Counted from the first letter of the stretch, positions 1-10,283 are shown. The stretch is 64,000 nt of DNA from Porphyromonas macacae DSM 20710 = JCM 13914 (GCF_000379945.1 NZ_KB904147.1:1-64000), one strand, 5' to 3'. Made by a program: numbers and translations. Notes: generated by a model not told the origin, from the sequence alone.

Positions 1-225
1 AACATGGGGTATCGGCGTTTCAGACATATGGGCTTAGAGCAGGTCAAGATGGACTTCGCCTTTCTAGCTATGGCCTTTAATCTGAAGAAACTATGTGCTA
101 AGGTTGCTCGAAAGGCGAAAAACACTCCCAAAAGACCTATATCAACCCTCAATCTCGGCCTCATGCGCTTCCACCTCCTCGAAAAACACAAAAATATCCC
201 TCAAAGGCTAAAACCGGTGGCTTAA
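1..225 (+). CDS. IS1182-family transposase, C-terminal fragment
   Basis: The reading frame is open from the first base and runs to a stop at 223-225. It encodes the last 74 residues of a DDE transposase. The segment reading GYRRFRHMGLEQVKMDFAF followed by LAMAFNLKKL is the conserved C-terminal block of IS1182-type transposases, which ends with an AxNLKKL-like helix. The catalytic residues would lie upstream, outside the window. I assign the family from this block alone. Whether the full gene is intact cannot be seen. Confidence 0.75.
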   Translation, partial: NMGYRRFRHMGLEQVKMDFAFLAMAFNLKKLCAKVARKAKNTPKRPISTLNLGLMRFHLLEKHKNIPQRLKPVA

Positions 226-282
226 CCAACCACAAACCAAAACTAAAAGGAGCTGCGCCAAAATTCATTTTGACACAGCCCC
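1..282 (+). mobile_element. Right end of an IS1182-like insertion sequence (truncated by window start)
   Basis: This piece holds the C-terminal end of a transposase (to 225) and then a terminal sequence ending TTTTGACACAGCCCC at 268-282. The reverse complement, GGGGCTGTGTCAAAA, looks like an IS terminus. The terminus lies inside a short palindrome (about 249-282, GGAGCTGCGCCAAAA against TTTTGACACAGCCCC). The rest of the element lies outside the window, so its length and target duplication cannot be judged. The next gene starts only about 50 bp beyond the end. Confidence 0.75.
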
Positions 283-331
283 TTTTTTATATTTGACTGT
301 TCATACAATAATTAACCCACTCTTAAACCAA

Positions 332-1105
332 ATGAATACGACACATAAACCCATAGCCCTGATTACCGGGGCGACTTCCGGCATAGGGCTTGCCACTGCA
401 TACAAATTATCCGAATTGGGATATAACCTGATTATCACAGGAAGACGGAAAGACCGTATAGATGATATTACCCGTCAACTTATATCAAAAGGAACAGATG
501 TTTTGCCTCTCATTTTTGACGTAAGAGATCCGCAAGCCGTAGCAAAATCGTTGGGAGATTTGCCCGAACCGTGGGAGCATATAGAAGTGCTGGTAAATAA
601 TGCCGGCCTGGCTGCCGGCCTGGAGCCAATACAGGAAGGCTTGTTGGACGATTGGGAGCGGATGATCGATACCAATATCAAAGGATTGCTGTATGTTACC
701 CGCACGGTCAGTCCCGGTATGATCAAACGCGGCAAAGGGCACATCTTCAATATCGGTTCGATTGCCGGAAAAGAGGTTTACCCGAACGGTAACGTGTACT
801 GCGCCACGAAGCATGCGGTAGATGCTCTGTCGCAAGCTATGCGTATCGATATGCTCCCGTACGGTATCAAAGTCACACAGATATGCCCGGGAGCCGTAGA
901 AACAGAATTTTCTCTGATACGTTTTCACAATGACCGGAACAAAGCCGACGCAGTCTACAAAGGTTTCACCCCGCTCAAAGGAGAAGACATTGCCGAATGT
1001 ATTGCTTCGGCATTAACTTTACCGGCAAATATCTGCATCAACGACATGGTGGTTATGCCCGTGGCACAGGCAAACAGCAGGAATTTCTTCAAAAAAGAAG
1101 TGTAG
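332..1105 (+). CDS. Short-chain dehydrogenase/reductase (YdfG-like)
   Basis: A 257-residue classical SDR oxidoreductase, probably cytoplasmic and NADP-dependent. The cofactor motif TGATSGIG is at residues 12-19, the NNAG motif starts near residue 89, and the catalytic YxxxK pair is Tyr156 and Lys160. It resembles YdfG-type 3-hydroxy acid (serine/allo-threonine) dehydrogenases, but the substrate cannot be read from sequence. An upstream in-frame TTG at 293 would add 13 residues. I prefer the ATG at 332 because the core fold begins right after it and the TTG lies almost against the IS end at 282. A strong terminator follows. Confidence 0.88.
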   Translation: MNTTHKPIALITGATSGIGLATAYKLSELGYNLIITGRRKDRIDDITRQLISKGTDVLPLIFDVRDPQAVAKSLGDLPEPWEHIEVLVNNAGLAAGLEPIQEGLLDDWERMIDTNIKGLLYVTRTVSPGMIKRGKGHIFNIGSIAGKEVYPNGNVYCATKHAVDALSQAMRIDMLPYGIKVTQICPGAVETEFSLIRFHNDRNKADAVYKGFTPLKGEDIAECIASALTLPANICINDMVVMPVAQANSRNFFKKEV

Positions 1106-1142
1106 TTTGTCAGCAAGGGAATACAGATAAAACTAAAAATAA

Positions 1143-1180
1143 GAAAAAGCAGTGGGTATCGATACGCTTGCTGCTTTTTC
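1143..1180 (+). terminator. Rho-independent terminator of the SDR gene
   Basis: A perfect 10-bp stem, GAAAAAGCAG (1143-1152) with CTGCTTTTTC (1171-1180), has a T-rich 3' arm. It lies 37 bp after the SDR stop codon. Confidence 0.75.
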
Positions 1181-1254
1181 TCTATCCGCTCCGCATCCAA
1201 AGAAAATGTTCTAACAGTTATCCGACGATTTCTCAATAAGAAGTATGAAGTTGT

Positions 1255-1262
1255 TATATTTG
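1255..1262 (+). promoter_or_regulatory. -7 box (TATATTTG) for the dtxR/feoA-feoB cluster
   Basis: It matches the Bacteroidota -7 consensus TAnnTTTG. A weak TTTC stands near the expected -33 position. Transcription would begin around 1269, which supports a translation start at 1305 rather than at the upstream ATG 1245. Confidence 0.5.
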
Positions 1263-1304
1263 TATTCAATATTTATATTATATCCATACCATCAGCCTGC
1301 AGTT

Positions 1305-2405
1305 ATGAGTTGGATTATCATTACGGCCATCATCATTATTTTGGCTCTTTGGTGGTTAATAAACAGCACCAATACTCCAAAATCCGGGATAAAATCTTCG
1401 GCTGAAAAAATCTCCGTACAAGGTCCCTTGAAACATATACGCTCTCAGAAAAAACGAGAGCGTTTGGAGGATATCATAAAAGATCTCTATCACGAAATTG
1501 CCGCCGGGCATGAGGAAACAAAACCGATTATCGACTCTTTGTCTCAAAAGCTGGGCGTGAAAGTTCAGAAACTAAACAAAGACATCGATATCCTGCGTGA
1601 GGCAGGGTTCGTTTCATCTTCATCTTTAGAACTCACATCCCAGGGAAAAGAATATGCGTTAGGATTGATACGCAAACACCGACTTTACGAACGATATCTG
1701 GCAGAACACTCGGGTTATAGCCCTGCAGAATGGCACAAGGTCGCCCATCAAATGGAGCACAGGGTCAATCTGAACGAACTGAGAGTCATATCGGAGAAAT
1801 TACACAATCCGCAAATCGACCCGCACGGAGATCCTATTCCGTCCAATGAAAATACAAACATTGAACCTGAAAACGGGTTAAATATAGAGGAGCTGAAACC
1901 TAACGAATATCTGCGCATTCTCCATCTGGACGATGCCAATGCCGAAATATTGAGCAAACTGGCAGGCATCGGTCTCTTTCCGGGAGCTTTGATACGCATT
2001 ATCTCGAACAACAAGGACAAGGGTATCGGCTTTCTCTTTCAGGGAGAAATTTTCAACATAACGAAAAGAGAAGCAATGTCTCTGACTTTTATACATCCAA
2101 GTGTATTGCCTCAAAGCAATATGCCTGATATATACGGCGCGTTCTTGCCGGATGCCGTCAAAAGGCTGACAAGTCTACCGAAAGACAAAAGTGCCGTAAT
2201 CTGCGGTATAGATGTAAATTGCAGAGGATCTGCAAGAAGACGACTTCTGGATCTCGGCTTCGTAAGAGGCAGTAAAGTCTCTATTTACCTCCAAAGCCCG
2301 TTGGGCAATCCGAATGCATATCTGATCAGAGGCTCAGGCATAGCTCTGAGGTATGATCAGGCAAGACATATTCTTATAGACCCGCAATCTCTGAATCCTC
2401 TATGA
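1305..2405 (+). CDS. Membrane-anchored DtxR-type winged-helix protein with two FeoA domains
   Basis: A 366-residue protein. Residues 2-20 form a hydrophobic N-terminal membrane anchor ([18 protein letters not shown]). The middle is a DtxR/MntR-like winged helix with its dimerisation helices; the family's metal ligands are recognisable in RKHRLYERY and [11 protein letters not shown]. The C-terminal half holds two FeoA-like SH3 folds, the second ending [14 protein letters not shown]. The family as a whole does iron-dependent repression and FeoB partnering. Here the FeoA modules are joined to the regulator and feoB follows with a 4-bp overlap. An ATG at 1245 would add 20 residues, but the -7 box at 1255-1262 argues for 1305. 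Whether it still binds DNA from the membrane is unknown. Confidence 0.8.
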   Translation: MSWIIITAIIIILALWWLINSTNTPKSGIKSSAEKISVQGPLKHIRSQKKRERLEDIIKDLYHEIAAGHEETKPIIDSLSQKLGVKVQKLNKDIDILREAGFVSSSSLELTSQGKEYALGLIRKHRLYERYLAEHSGYSPAEWHKVAHQMEHRVNLNELRVISEKLHNPQIDPHGDPIPSNENTNIEPENGLNIEELKPNEYLRILHLDDANAEILSKLAGIGLFPGALIRIISNNKDKGIGFLFQGEIFNITKREAMSLTFIHPSVLPQSNMPDIYGAFLPDAVKRLTSLPKDKSAVICGIDVNCRGSARRRLLDLGFVRGSKVSIYLQSPLGNPNAYLIRGSGIALRYDQARHILIDPQSLNPL

Positions 2406-4558
2406 CAAAAGACAATGATAAAAAACTCTCTCAGAGCGAAAAAAGAACGGTTTCGGGTAAATTGAAACAAAGACATCAGGATAACGTCGAAGCACGTTAT
2501 CAAATAGCTCTGGCAGGCAATCCGAATACCGGAAAAAGTACCGTTTTCAATGCCCTGACCGGTCTTAAACAGCACACCGGTAACTGGCCGGGAAAAACTG
2601 TGGGACGAGCAGAAGGAGCTTTCGATTATAACGGTGCCACATATTCGATTGTGGATTTACCGGGGACATACTCTCTCCTTTCGACGTCGGAGGATGAAGA
2701 AATTGCGCGAGATCACATCCTCTTCGGTAAGCCTGATGTAACCGTTATTGTGGCGGATGCCATGCGACTGGAACGCAATCTGAACCTTGTGCTTCAGATT
2801 TTAGAGATAACCAATAAAGTTGTCCTTTGCGTCAATCTTATGGACGAAGCCAAAAGGAACGGAATCAAAGTGGATTTGGAAAAACTCTCTAAAATCCTTG
2901 GGGTTCCGGTCGTTGGCACAAGTGCCCGTTCGGGTAAAGGCATATCCGAACTACTAAAAACAATCGAACAGATTGCTACTCAAAGTGTAGCTTGCATCCC
3001 CCACAGTATAGGGGGATTGCCCGCAGAAGCTGAGAGAGTCGTCTCGGCTCTGACACAGTCCATCATGGAAAAGAACCCCGGAGTGCCAAACAGCAGATGG
3101 ATTGCTTTCAGAATGATCGAAGGGGATAAGGCTGTTTTGAAACAATATGCTGCCGATGAAGAACTGAAAGAAGAGGCGAAAAAGGCTGCACAAAGCATCG
3201 GGGATGGTTTCCACGACCGTTTATCCGAATTTATCTATGCAGACGTTGCAAAAATATGTGCACAGATTATACGTGCAGAAGACGGAAAGAAAAGTTCCGT
3301 TTCAATGGATCAGAGAATAGATCGTATCGTTACGAGTAAAAAGTGGGGATTCCCGATTATGGTGTTTTTACTTGGCATCGTATTATGGCTAACCATTATC
3401 GGCTCCAACTATCCATCAGCCTGGTTGAGCGATATTTTGGTCGGTACGATTCATCCCTGGCTAAAAACGGGGGCATTATCAGCAGGTATGAATAGCTGGA
3501 TTGCAGGATTACTGATAGACGGAGTATATCTTTCTACCGCATGGGTCGTTTCAGTAATGTTGCCCCCGATGGCTATTTTCTTTCCATTGTTCACATTATT
3601 GGAAGACTTCGGTTACCTGCCACGTGTTGCCTTTAATCTGGACGAATTATTCAGACGCTCGGGCGCCCATGGCAAACAAGCCCTGACGATGAGTATGGGA
3701 TTCGGTTGTAATGCTGCAGGCGTTGTGGCTACGCGCATCATAGACAGCCCGAGAGAGAGACTGATAGCCATTATTACAAATAATTTTTCTCTCTGCAATG
3801 GCCGCTGGCCTACGCAAATCATGATTGCGTCCATCTTTTTGGGAGCTATCGTACCACAAACATGGAGCGGTCTGGTAAGTGTGGGAGCAGTTATAACCAT
3901 AGCTTTATTGGGCATCGGATTCATGTTCCTGTCATCGTGGATACTGTCCCGAACCGTACTGAAAGGCGAAGTTTCCACTTTCAATCTGGAACTGCCCCCC
4001 TACCGTCCCCCGCAATTCTGGCAAACAATCTATACTTCTCTGATAGATCGCACGTTGATTGTTCTTTGGCGTGCCATTATCTTTGCCGCACCCGCCGGGG
4101 CTTTTATCTGGCTTTCGTGCAACATCGGCATAAACGGTACGAGTATAGCCGAACATCTGATAAATCTGCTCGAATATCCCGGATGGTTAATGGGACTTAA
4201 CGGCATTGTCTTACTGGCCTATATTTTGGCCATACCGGCCAATGAGATTGTTATCCCCACAGTACTGATGCTGACTGTTTTGGCTGCAGGAATACCCGTG
4301 GATGTCGAAAGCGGAGTTATGATAGACGCCGATAATATCAACCAAACCAAAGCTTTATTATTGGCCGGAGGGTGGACTACTTTGACAGGAGTCAATCTCA
4401 TGCTCTTTTCTCTTTTGCACAACCCCTGCAGCACAACCATCTACACTATATATAAGGAAACAGGTAGCAGAAAATGGACTGCTGTTGCCACTTTCATGCC
4501 TCTCATCATGGGGGTTCTGATAACTGTGATAGTGGCTTTCGTATGGCGATTATTTTAA
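2402..4558 (+). CDS. feoB: Ferrous iron transport protein B
   Basis: An inner-membrane Fe(II) transporter of 718 residues with an N-terminal G domain. G1 is GNPNTGKST (residues 39-47), G3 is DLPG (85-88), G4 is NLMD (near 148) and G5 is TSARSGKG. The membrane part follows, with two gate repeats and the core motif [13 protein letters not shown] plus a CNGRWP segment, typical of the FeoB type found in Bacteroidota and clostridia. It is a little shorter than the 773-residue Escherichia coli protein. Its ATG overlaps the stop of the upstream DtxR-FeoA gene (ATGA at 2402), so the two are probably translationally coupled. No separate feoA or feoC is present. Confidence 0.95.
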   Translation: MTKDNDKKLSQSEKRTVSGKLKQRHQDNVEARYQIALAGNPNTGKSTVFNALTGLKQHTGNWPGKTVGRAEGAFDYNGATYSIVDLPGTYSLLSTSEDEEIARDHILFGKPDVTVIVADAMRLERNLNLVLQILEITNKVVLCVNLMDEAKRNGIKVDLEKLSKILGVPVVGTSARSGKGISELLKTIEQIATQSVACIPHSIGGLPAEAERVVSALTQSIMEKNPGVPNSRWIAFRMIEGDKAVLKQYAADEELKEEAKKAAQSIGDGFHDRLSEFIYADVAKICAQIIRAEDGKKSSVSMDQRIDRIVTSKKWGFPIMVFLLGIVLWLTIIGSNYPSAWLSDILVGTIHPWLKTGALSAGMNSWIAGLLIDGVYLSTAWVVSVMLPPMAIFFPLFTLLEDFGYLPRVAFNLDELFRRSGAHGKQALTMSMGFGCNAAGVVATRIIDSPRERLIAIITNNFSLCNGRWPTQIMIASIFLGAIVPQTWSGLVSVGAVITIALLGIGFMFLSSWILSRTVLKGEVSTFNLELPPYRPPQFWQTIYTSLIDRTLIVLWRAIIFAAPAGAFIWLSCNIGINGTSIAEHLINLLEYPGWLMGLNGIVLLAYILAIPANEIVIPTVLMLTVLAAGIPVDVESGVMIDADNINQTKALLLAGGWTTLTGVNLMLFSLLHNPCSTTIYTIYKETGSRKWTAVATFMPLIMGVLITVIVAFVWRLF

Positions 4559-4579
4559 CAAAATCAAAACTTTTGAACG

Positions 4580-6247
4580 ATGATTTTAGAAACAAGCTGG
4601 GAGGTCTGTAACAAAATAGGCGGCATTTATACCGTTTTAAGTACAAGAGCACGTCAAATGACAGAAATCCACGGAGAAAAGGTGATTTTTCTCGGCCCCT
4701 ACCATACCGATGAAGATTCTCTGCCGGATGATTTTATCCCTGAATGCCCGACCATGCTAAAAGAATGGATGGGAAAAAAGGCCTGTACGCTGAAAACACC
4801 GGTTATTGCAGGGCGATGGGATGTGCCGGGTAAGCCGGCAGCTATTTTGATAGACTTCAAACCGATATGGGAAGATAAGGCTTCCATATACTTTCAGATA
4901 TGGGAAAAATATGGCATTCAACCGGAAAAAGGTTACGGCGATTACGATGAAACATCGCTCTTCAGCGTAGCGGCTGCAAGGGTAATGCACAGTCTTTACA
5001 ATTACCTTCATCAATCTTACCCCGAAAAGTGGATTGCCATCTTCAATGAATGGCAAACAGCCATGGGATTGCTATACACGAAAAAACACTGTCCGGATTT
5101 AGGAACGATGTTTATAACCCATGCGACAACTGTGGGACGCTCGATTGCCGGCAATGGTAAAGCCCTCTATGCTTATATGGACAAATATAATGGCGACCAG
5201 ATGGCTCAGGAACTGAATGTGGAAGCCAAGCACGCGGTAGAAAAGAAAGCGGCGCATGAGGCAGACTGCTTTTCCTCGGTCAGCGATCTCACGGCCATAG
5301 AGTGCGGACAATTGCTGGACAAAATACCGGATGTGATCACCCCCAACGGATTTGAACCGGACTTCGTACCTCAAGGAGCGGATTATACGAAAAAACGAAA
5401 TCTGGCAAGAAAAAACCTCCTGGATGTAACAAACAGACTAACAGGATGCAAAATAGATGAAAAGAATGTTTTCTTCATCGCTCTGGGTGGCCGGTACGAA
5501 TATCGCAATAAAGGCATCGACGTATATCTTGATGCGCTGAATCGTTACAAAGAGAAATACGATGGAGAAAAACAGGTTATCGCTTTCGTGCTGGTGCCCG
5601 GATGGGTTGCCGAACCGAGAGCAGATCTCAAATATTTGATAACCAACAAAAGAAAGCCCTATGCAGAACCGCTGCAATATCCCGTACTTACACACTGGCT
5701 GCACGAGATGGATAAAGACAAGGTGATCAATCAACTTTCCCGACTCGGTATAAATAACCTCTCCGAAAACAAACTGAAAGTATTCTTTGTACCATGCTAT
5801 CTGAACGGACAGGACGGTATCTTCAATGAAACGTATTACGACTTGCTGATCGGTGCAGATCTGACCGTATTCCCGTCTTATTACGAACCCTGGGGATATA
5901 CACCGCTGGAAAGTATTGCTTTCGGCATTCCCACCATTACGACAAATCTGTCGGGTTTCGGGCTATGGGCAATAAAAGAAAAAGAAACGCACCCTGAAAA
6001 AGCTTTGACAAATGCCGTTCAGGTAGTGGAACGCAAGGATTTTGAAGAATCGTTATCTGTAGAAACCATTGCCGATCATATTCATAACTATGTATCCGGC
6101 ATATACGGTACGCCTGAAAAGCTGAAAGAAGAAAGCCAACGTTTCGCAGGCTGTGCAGAATGGAAAAAGTTTTATACCCACTACCAAAAAGCTTATGATT
6201 TTATAAACAACCGGCGAAACGAACGGAAGAACGAAGGTATAAAATAA
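4580..6247 (+). CDS. Glycogen synthase, GT3 (eukaryote-like) type
   Basis: A 555-residue glycosyltransferase that would add glucose to glycogen from a nucleotide sugar. The N-terminus MILETSWEVCNKIGGIYTVL and the C-terminal block PSYYEPWGYTPLESIAFGIP are those of the GT3 glycogen synthases of Bacteroides-like bacteria and eukaryotes rather than the GT5 GlgA of enterobacteria. ALGGRYEYRNKGID marks the start of the second Rossmann domain. The gene starts 21 bp after feoB with no terminator between, so it probably shares the feo transcript. The sugar donor (UDP- or ADP-glucose) cannot be told from sequence. Confidence 0.9.
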   Translation: MILETSWEVCNKIGGIYTVLSTRARQMTEIHGEKVIFLGPYHTDEDSLPDDFIPECPTMLKEWMGKKACTLKTPVIAGRWDVPGKPAAILIDFKPIWEDKASIYFQIWEKYGIQPEKGYGDYDETSLFSVAAARVMHSLYNYLHQSYPEKWIAIFNEWQTAMGLLYTKKHCPDLGTMFITHATTVGRSIAGNGKALYAYMDKYNGDQMAQELNVEAKHAVEKKAAHEADCFSSVSDLTAIECGQLLDKIPDVITPNGFEPDFVPQGADYTKKRNLARKNLLDVTNRLTGCKIDEKNVFFIALGGRYEYRNKGIDVYLDALNRYKEKYDGEKQVIAFVLVPGWVAEPRADLKYLITNKRKPYAEPLQYPVLTHWLHEMDKDKVINQLSRLGINNLSENKLKVFFVPCYLNGQDGIFNETYYDLLIGADLTVFPSYYEPWGYTPLESIAFGIPTITTNLSGFGLWAIKEKETHPEKALTNAVQVVERKDFEESLSVETIADHIHNYVSGIYGTPEKLKEESQRFAGCAEWKKFYTHYQKAYDFINNRRNERKNEGIK

Positions 6248-6258
6248 AGCTATTTCGC

Positions 6259-6266
6259 TATCTTTG
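6259..6266 (+). promoter_or_regulatory. -7 box (TATCTTTG) upstream of glyA
   Basis: An exact match to TAnnTTTG, 63 bp before the glyA start. It overlaps the region just after the glycogen synthase stop. No clear -33 TTTG was found. Confidence 0.5.
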
Positions 6267-6329
6267 TCAGGATACATAAACAAAAAGAATTACTGAGAAT
6301 AAAAAACATAACATCTTAAACTAATTAAA

Positions 6330-7607
6330 ATGAAAGATTCAGCAATCTTTAATCTGATTGAAAAAGAGCACAAACGCCAGTCAAAAGGCATCGAGTTAAT
6401 CGCTTCGGAAAACTTCGTGAGCGAACAGGTTATGCAGGCCATGGGCAGCTGCCTAACGAATAAATACGCAGAAGGATACCCTGCTCACCGTTATTACGGC
6501 GGTTGCGAAGTGGTGGACGAAGTAGAAAATCTGGCTATCGAACGCCTGAAAAAACTATTCGGAGCCGAATACGCAAATGTTCAGCCTCACAGTGGAGCTC
6601 AAGCCAACATGGCCGTGCTTCTGTGTTGCCTAAACCCCGGAGATAAGTTCATGGGATTGAATCTGGCACACGGCGGCCACCTGTCTCACGGTTCTCCTGT
6701 AAACAGTTCCGGTCTGATTTATACCCCTGTTGCATACAACCTGCGTGAAGACACCGGTATGGTGGATTACGATGAAATGGAGAAAATTGCCCGCATCGAA
6801 AAGCCTAAACTGATTATCGGCGGTGGCTCGGCATATTCCCGTGAATGGGACTACAAACGTATGCGCAAGCTGGCGGATGAGATCGGCGCCATTTTATTGG
6901 TAGACATGGCCCACCCGGCAGGTCTTATTGCTGCCGGTTTGCTGGAAAACCCCGTTAAGTATGCACACATCGTAACTTCTACCACTCACAAAACTCTCCG
7001 TGGCCCCAGAGGAGGTATCATCCTGATGGGTAAAGATTTTGAAAACCCGTGGGGTAAAAAGACTCCGAAGGGCGAAATCAGAATGATGTCTGCTCTGTTG
7101 AACTCGGCAGTATTCCCCGGCGTACAGGGAGGACCGCTGGAGCATGTAATCGCAGCCAAGGCAGTCGCTTTCGGTGAAGCATTGGAGCCTTCGTTCAAAG
7201 AATATCAGGTACAGGTTAAGAAAAATGCCGCAGCATTGGCTCAGGCATTTATCAAACGCGGTTATAAAATCATTTCTGACGGTACGGACAACCACAGTAT
7301 GCTCATCGACTTCCGTCCCAAATTCCCCGAACTGACAGGTAAAGTGGCAGAAAAAGCTTTGGTGCTGGCCGATATCACGGTAAATAAAAATATGGTTCCA
7401 TTCGACTCTCGTTCTGCTTTCCAAACATCCGGTATGCGCGTAGGTACACCTGCCATTACCACCCGCGGTGTGAAAGAGGATATGATGGAAACCATCGTCG
7501 AACTGATCGATCGCGTACTCCACGCACCCGAAGATGAAAATGTTATAGCTACTGTCAGAGGTGAGGTTAACGAGCTTATGAGCAAGTTCCCCATCTTTGC
7601 ATGGTAA
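6330..7607 (+). CDS. glyA: Serine hydroxymethyltransferase
   Basis: A 425-residue PLP enzyme of the cytoplasm that interconverts serine and glycine, loading one-carbon units onto tetrahydrofolate. The PLP-binding lysine is Lys221 in [14 protein letters not shown]. The N-terminal [11 protein letters not shown] block and the [15 protein letters not shown] substrate loop are intact. Length is normal for the family. It has its own -7 box upstream and a strong terminator downstream, so it is probably monocistronic. Confidence 0.96.
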   Translation: MKDSAIFNLIEKEHKRQSKGIELIASENFVSEQVMQAMGSCLTNKYAEGYPAHRYYGGCEVVDEVENLAIERLKKLFGAEYANVQPHSGAQANMAVLLCCLNPGDKFMGLNLAHGGHLSHGSPVNSSGLIYTPVAYNLREDTGMVDYDEMEKIARIEKPKLIIGGGSAYSREWDYKRMRKLADEIGAILLVDMAHPAGLIAAGLLENPVKYAHIVTSTTHKTLRGPRGGIILMGKDFENPWGKKTPKGEIRMMSALLNSAVFPGVQGGPLEHVIAAKAVAFGEALEPSFKEYQVQVKKNAAALAQAFIKRGYKIISDGTDNHSMLIDFRPKFPELTGKVAEKALVLADITVNKNMVPFDSRSAFQTSGMRVGTPAITTRGVKEDMMETIVELIDRVLHAPEDENVIATVRGEVNELMSKFPIFAW

Positions 7608-7650
7608 ATAATTCGGTTATAGCTCAGGTTATAACTCATACTTTTATCCC

Positions 7651-7683
7651 GGGGCGTATCGGCTTAAACTGTTGATGCGCCCC
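7651..7683 (+). terminator. Terminator of glyA
   Basis: A 10-bp stem, GGGGCGTATC (7651-7660) with GATGCGCCCC (7674-7683), containing one G-T pair. TTTCTCTTTATTTT follows. Confidence 0.8.
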
Positions 7684-7712
7684 TTTCTCTTTATTTTATA
7701 AAATCAAAACAA

Positions 7713-10058
7713 ATGAATGTAAGGACTATTTTAACTACATTTTATGCAGTTCTCTTCGTTTTCGTTGCTTTTTCATGTAAAGCTCCGAAAACAAAAACAC
7801 TCCCCGTATACGATCAGGGGGTACACGTTATCCCCGTACCGATGGAACTGACCAAGGTCGAAGGTGAAAAACCTTTCGTTTTAGGGAAGTCAACCTCTTT
7901 TGTGGTTAATGGAGAAGAAGCTAAAACCATTGCTGAATTTATTGTTGCTAAGATGCGCAAATCCACCGGTCTCGAGCTTTCGGTTCGAGAGGGAGACAAA
8001 GCTCCCAAAGGCGGTATCTATTTAGCTCTGGATGCAAATTTGGAACTGAAAAACGAAGGTTACACATTACATTCGACACACAATAGTGTTCAAATCATCG
8101 GGAAGACAGCCCACGGCCTGTGGAATGGCGTAATGACGCTGCTCCAACTGTTGCCGGCCGAAATCGAAAGCCCGAACAGAATTGACACCATCTTATGGGA
8201 GATGCCTGCCGTTTCCATTAAAGACGAGCCTCGCTTCGAATACAGAGGCGTACACCTCGATCCCTCACGTCACTTCCTGACCATAGAGGATGTAAAACGC
8301 CAGATAGACGTAATCGCCCTGTTCAAAATAAACAGACTGCACTGGCACTTGACTGACGACCAGGGCTGGCGTATAGAAATCAAAAAATATCCCAAGCTGA
8401 CGGAAATCGGCTCTAAACGCATCGAAGGAGACGGTACAGAATATGGCGGCTTCTATACGCAGGAAGATATCAAAGAAGTTGTAGAGTATGCACAGAAACA
8501 TTTCATCACCATTGTACCCGAAATAGAGATGCCGGGGCATGCAATGGCTGCACTGACGGCATATCCCGAACTGGCTTGCTTCCCGCGCGAATTCAAAGTG
8601 CGCAATATTTGGGGTGTCGAGCCCGATGTTTATTGCGCCGGAAAAGAAGAAGTTTTTGCTTTCATTGAAGATGTCATCGCAGAAGTGGCTCCCCTTTTCC
8701 CCGGCGAATATTTCCATATCGGCGGAGACGAGTGTCCGAAAGATCGCTGGGAAGTTTGTCCGAACTGCAAAAAACGCATGCAGGAAGAAAAACTGAAAAA
8801 CACGCACGAACTCCAAAGTTATTTCGTTCAGAGAGCCGGAAAAATACTGGAAAAACATGGTAAGCGAATGATCGGTTGGGATGAAATACTCGAAGGCGGA
8901 TTGGCTCCTTCGGCAACCGTTATGAGTTGGAGAGGCGAAGACGGCGGCATCGAAGCGGCCAACATGAACCATAATGTTATCATGACTCCTAACAGCGGAG
9001 GCTTGTATATCGATCATTATCAAGGCGATTCCAAAATAGAACCGGTTGCTATCGGCGGTTATTCCACACTCAGCAAAGTTTACAGCTACGAACCGTTGCC
9101 TGAAAAACTGAATGCCGAAAAGCATCAGTACATCATGGGAGCACAGTGCAATTTGTGGAGCGAATATTTCTATACCACCCCGATTATGGAATATCGCGCC
9201 TATCCCAGAGCCATTGCTTTAGCTGAAGTAACCTGGTCTGCGAAAAAGAACAAAGACTTCGAAAACTTCTGCAAACGTCTTGATAATGCTTTTGTTCGAC
9301 TGGATCATCACAAAGTGAATTATCACATACCTCTACCCGAACAACCTAATGGATCCATCAACTTTGTTGCTTTCATAGACGAGACCAAGCTGGAGCTCAA
9401 AACAACGCGCCCTGTCAAAATGGTTTATGCCTTAGGTGAAGAGGAGTTGACAGCCAACAGTACCGAATACACAGAGCCGATTGCCATTAAGGAAAATACG
9501 ATTGTTAAAACGGCATCGGTGCTCCCAAGCGGCAAACTCAGCGAGGTAAGAACGATAACCTTTGAGAAACAGCAACCGGCAGCCTCTGTAGAAGTAGAGA
9601 ACAAGAAACCCGGTCTGCACACTCAAACGATTATGGGAGATTTCTACACGGCAATGGACATTCCGGAAAACAGTAAGGGAACGGAAGGTGTCATCAAAGG
9701 ACTTAATGAACTCATCAACGATGGTATGAAAAACTCCATAGATGAAGTAAAACGTAAAGCTGTTATTGCCACCGGATATGTTATGATTCCCAAAGATGGC
9801 GTTTATTACTTCAGCACAAACAACGATCAATTCTGGATCGATGGGGTAAAACTGATTGACAACGGAGATGAAGTAAAGAAGTTCAGCCGTCACGACAGCA
9901 GTCGTGCTCTCAAAGCCGGTTTGCATCCCATTAAAATCGTTTGGGTGGGAGCCATAACAGGCGGATGGCCGACTTATTGGAATGACGGTTCGGTTTCATT
10001 CAAGATGGCATCGGATAAAGATTATACGAAGATCGGCAACGATATGCTGTTTTTCTAA
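7713..10058 (+). CDS. nahA: Beta-N-acetylhexosaminidase, GH20 lipoprotein with C-terminal PA14-like domain
   Basis: A 781-residue exported enzyme that removes terminal N-acetylhexosamine from glycans. The signal peptide ends in a lipobox (VAFSC, Cys near residue 22), so it should be a lipoprotein. A GH20 N-terminal domain is followed by the catalytic barrel, with the Asp-Glu pair at 339-340 in HIGGDECPK. Residues about 640-770 look like a PA14 carbohydrate-binding module (GYVMIPKDGVYYF, then FWIDGVKLID, then LKAGLHPIKI). Size and layout match the Porphyromonas gingivalis enzyme called NahA. A terminator follows. Confidence 0.9.
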   Translation: MNVRTILTTFYAVLFVFVAFSCKAPKTKTLPVYDQGVHVIPVPMELTKVEGEKPFVLGKSTSFVVNGEEAKTIAEFIVAKMRKSTGLELSVREGDKAPKGGIYLALDANLELKNEGYTLHSTHNSVQIIGKTAHGLWNGVMTLLQLLPAEIESPNRIDTILWEMPAVSIKDEPRFEYRGVHLDPSRHFLTIEDVKRQIDVIALFKINRLHWHLTDDQGWRIEIKKYPKLTEIGSKRIEGDGTEYGGFYTQEDIKEVVEYAQKHFITIVPEIEMPGHAMAALTAYPELACFPREFKVRNIWGVEPDVYCAGKEEVFAFIEDVIAEVAPLFPGEYFHIGGDECPKDRWEVCPNCKKRMQEEKLKNTHELQSYFVQRAGKILEKHGKRMIGWDEILEGGLAPSATVMSWRGEDGGIEAANMNHNVIMTPNSGGLYIDHYQGDSKIEPVAIGGYSTLSKVYSYEPLPEKLNAEKHQYIMGAQCNLWSEYFYTTPIMEYRAYPRAIALAEVTWSAKKNKDFENFCKRLDNAFVRLDHHKVNYHIPLPEQPNGSINFVAFIDETKLELKTTRPVKMVYALGEEELTANSTEYTEPIAIKENTIVKTASVLPSGKLSEVRTITFEKQQPAASVEVENKKPGLHTQTIMGDFYTAMDIPENSKGTEGVIKGLNELINDGMKNSIDEVKRKAVIATGYVMIPKDGVYYFSTNNDQFWIDGVKLIDNGDEVKKFSRHDSSRALKAGLHPIKIVWVGAITGGWPTYWNDGSVSFKMASDKDYTKIGNDMLFF

Positions 10059-10078
10059 GAAATACATTCTTTTTTAAC

Positions 10079-10116
10079 AAAAAGGCTGTGGCATTAAATT
10101 GCTGCAGCCTTTTTGT
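10079..10116 (+). terminator. Terminator of the hexosaminidase gene
   Basis: The hairpin pairs AAAAAGGCTG with CAGCCTTTTT around a short loop, and further T residues follow. Confidence 0.75.
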
Positions 10117-10170
10117 TTTGTCCTGAAAACGCCTTTCCTCCCATAGGACAATAAGCTCAGGAAGTTTTTC

Positions 10171-10283
10171 AAAAATCTTTTGCCTGATGGTTGAAAATTC
10201 TCTGCCTGACGGATTTTTATTCAAGTTAACTTCGTTGAAAATCCTTTGCGCTAAGAATTTTCAACCATCAGGCAGAGAATTTC
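10171..10283 (+). repeat. Dispersed palindromic element, copy 1
   Basis: Outer arms GCCTGATGGTTGAAAATTC (10182-10200) and GAATTTTCAACCATCAGGC (10255-10273) are perfect inverted repeats. Inside is CTGCCTGACGGATTTT, a central AAGTTAACTT and AAAATCC. The same sequence recurs at 24405-24516 in the same orientation and at 46089-46202 in the opposite one. It looks like a REP- or MITE-like element. No flanking target duplication is obvious. Confidence 0.85.

Noticed and set aside
8265-9125. Minus-strand frame of 286 codons inside the hexosaminidase gene
   Set aside because: It is a shadow of the GH20 domain, whose active site is intact on the plus strand.
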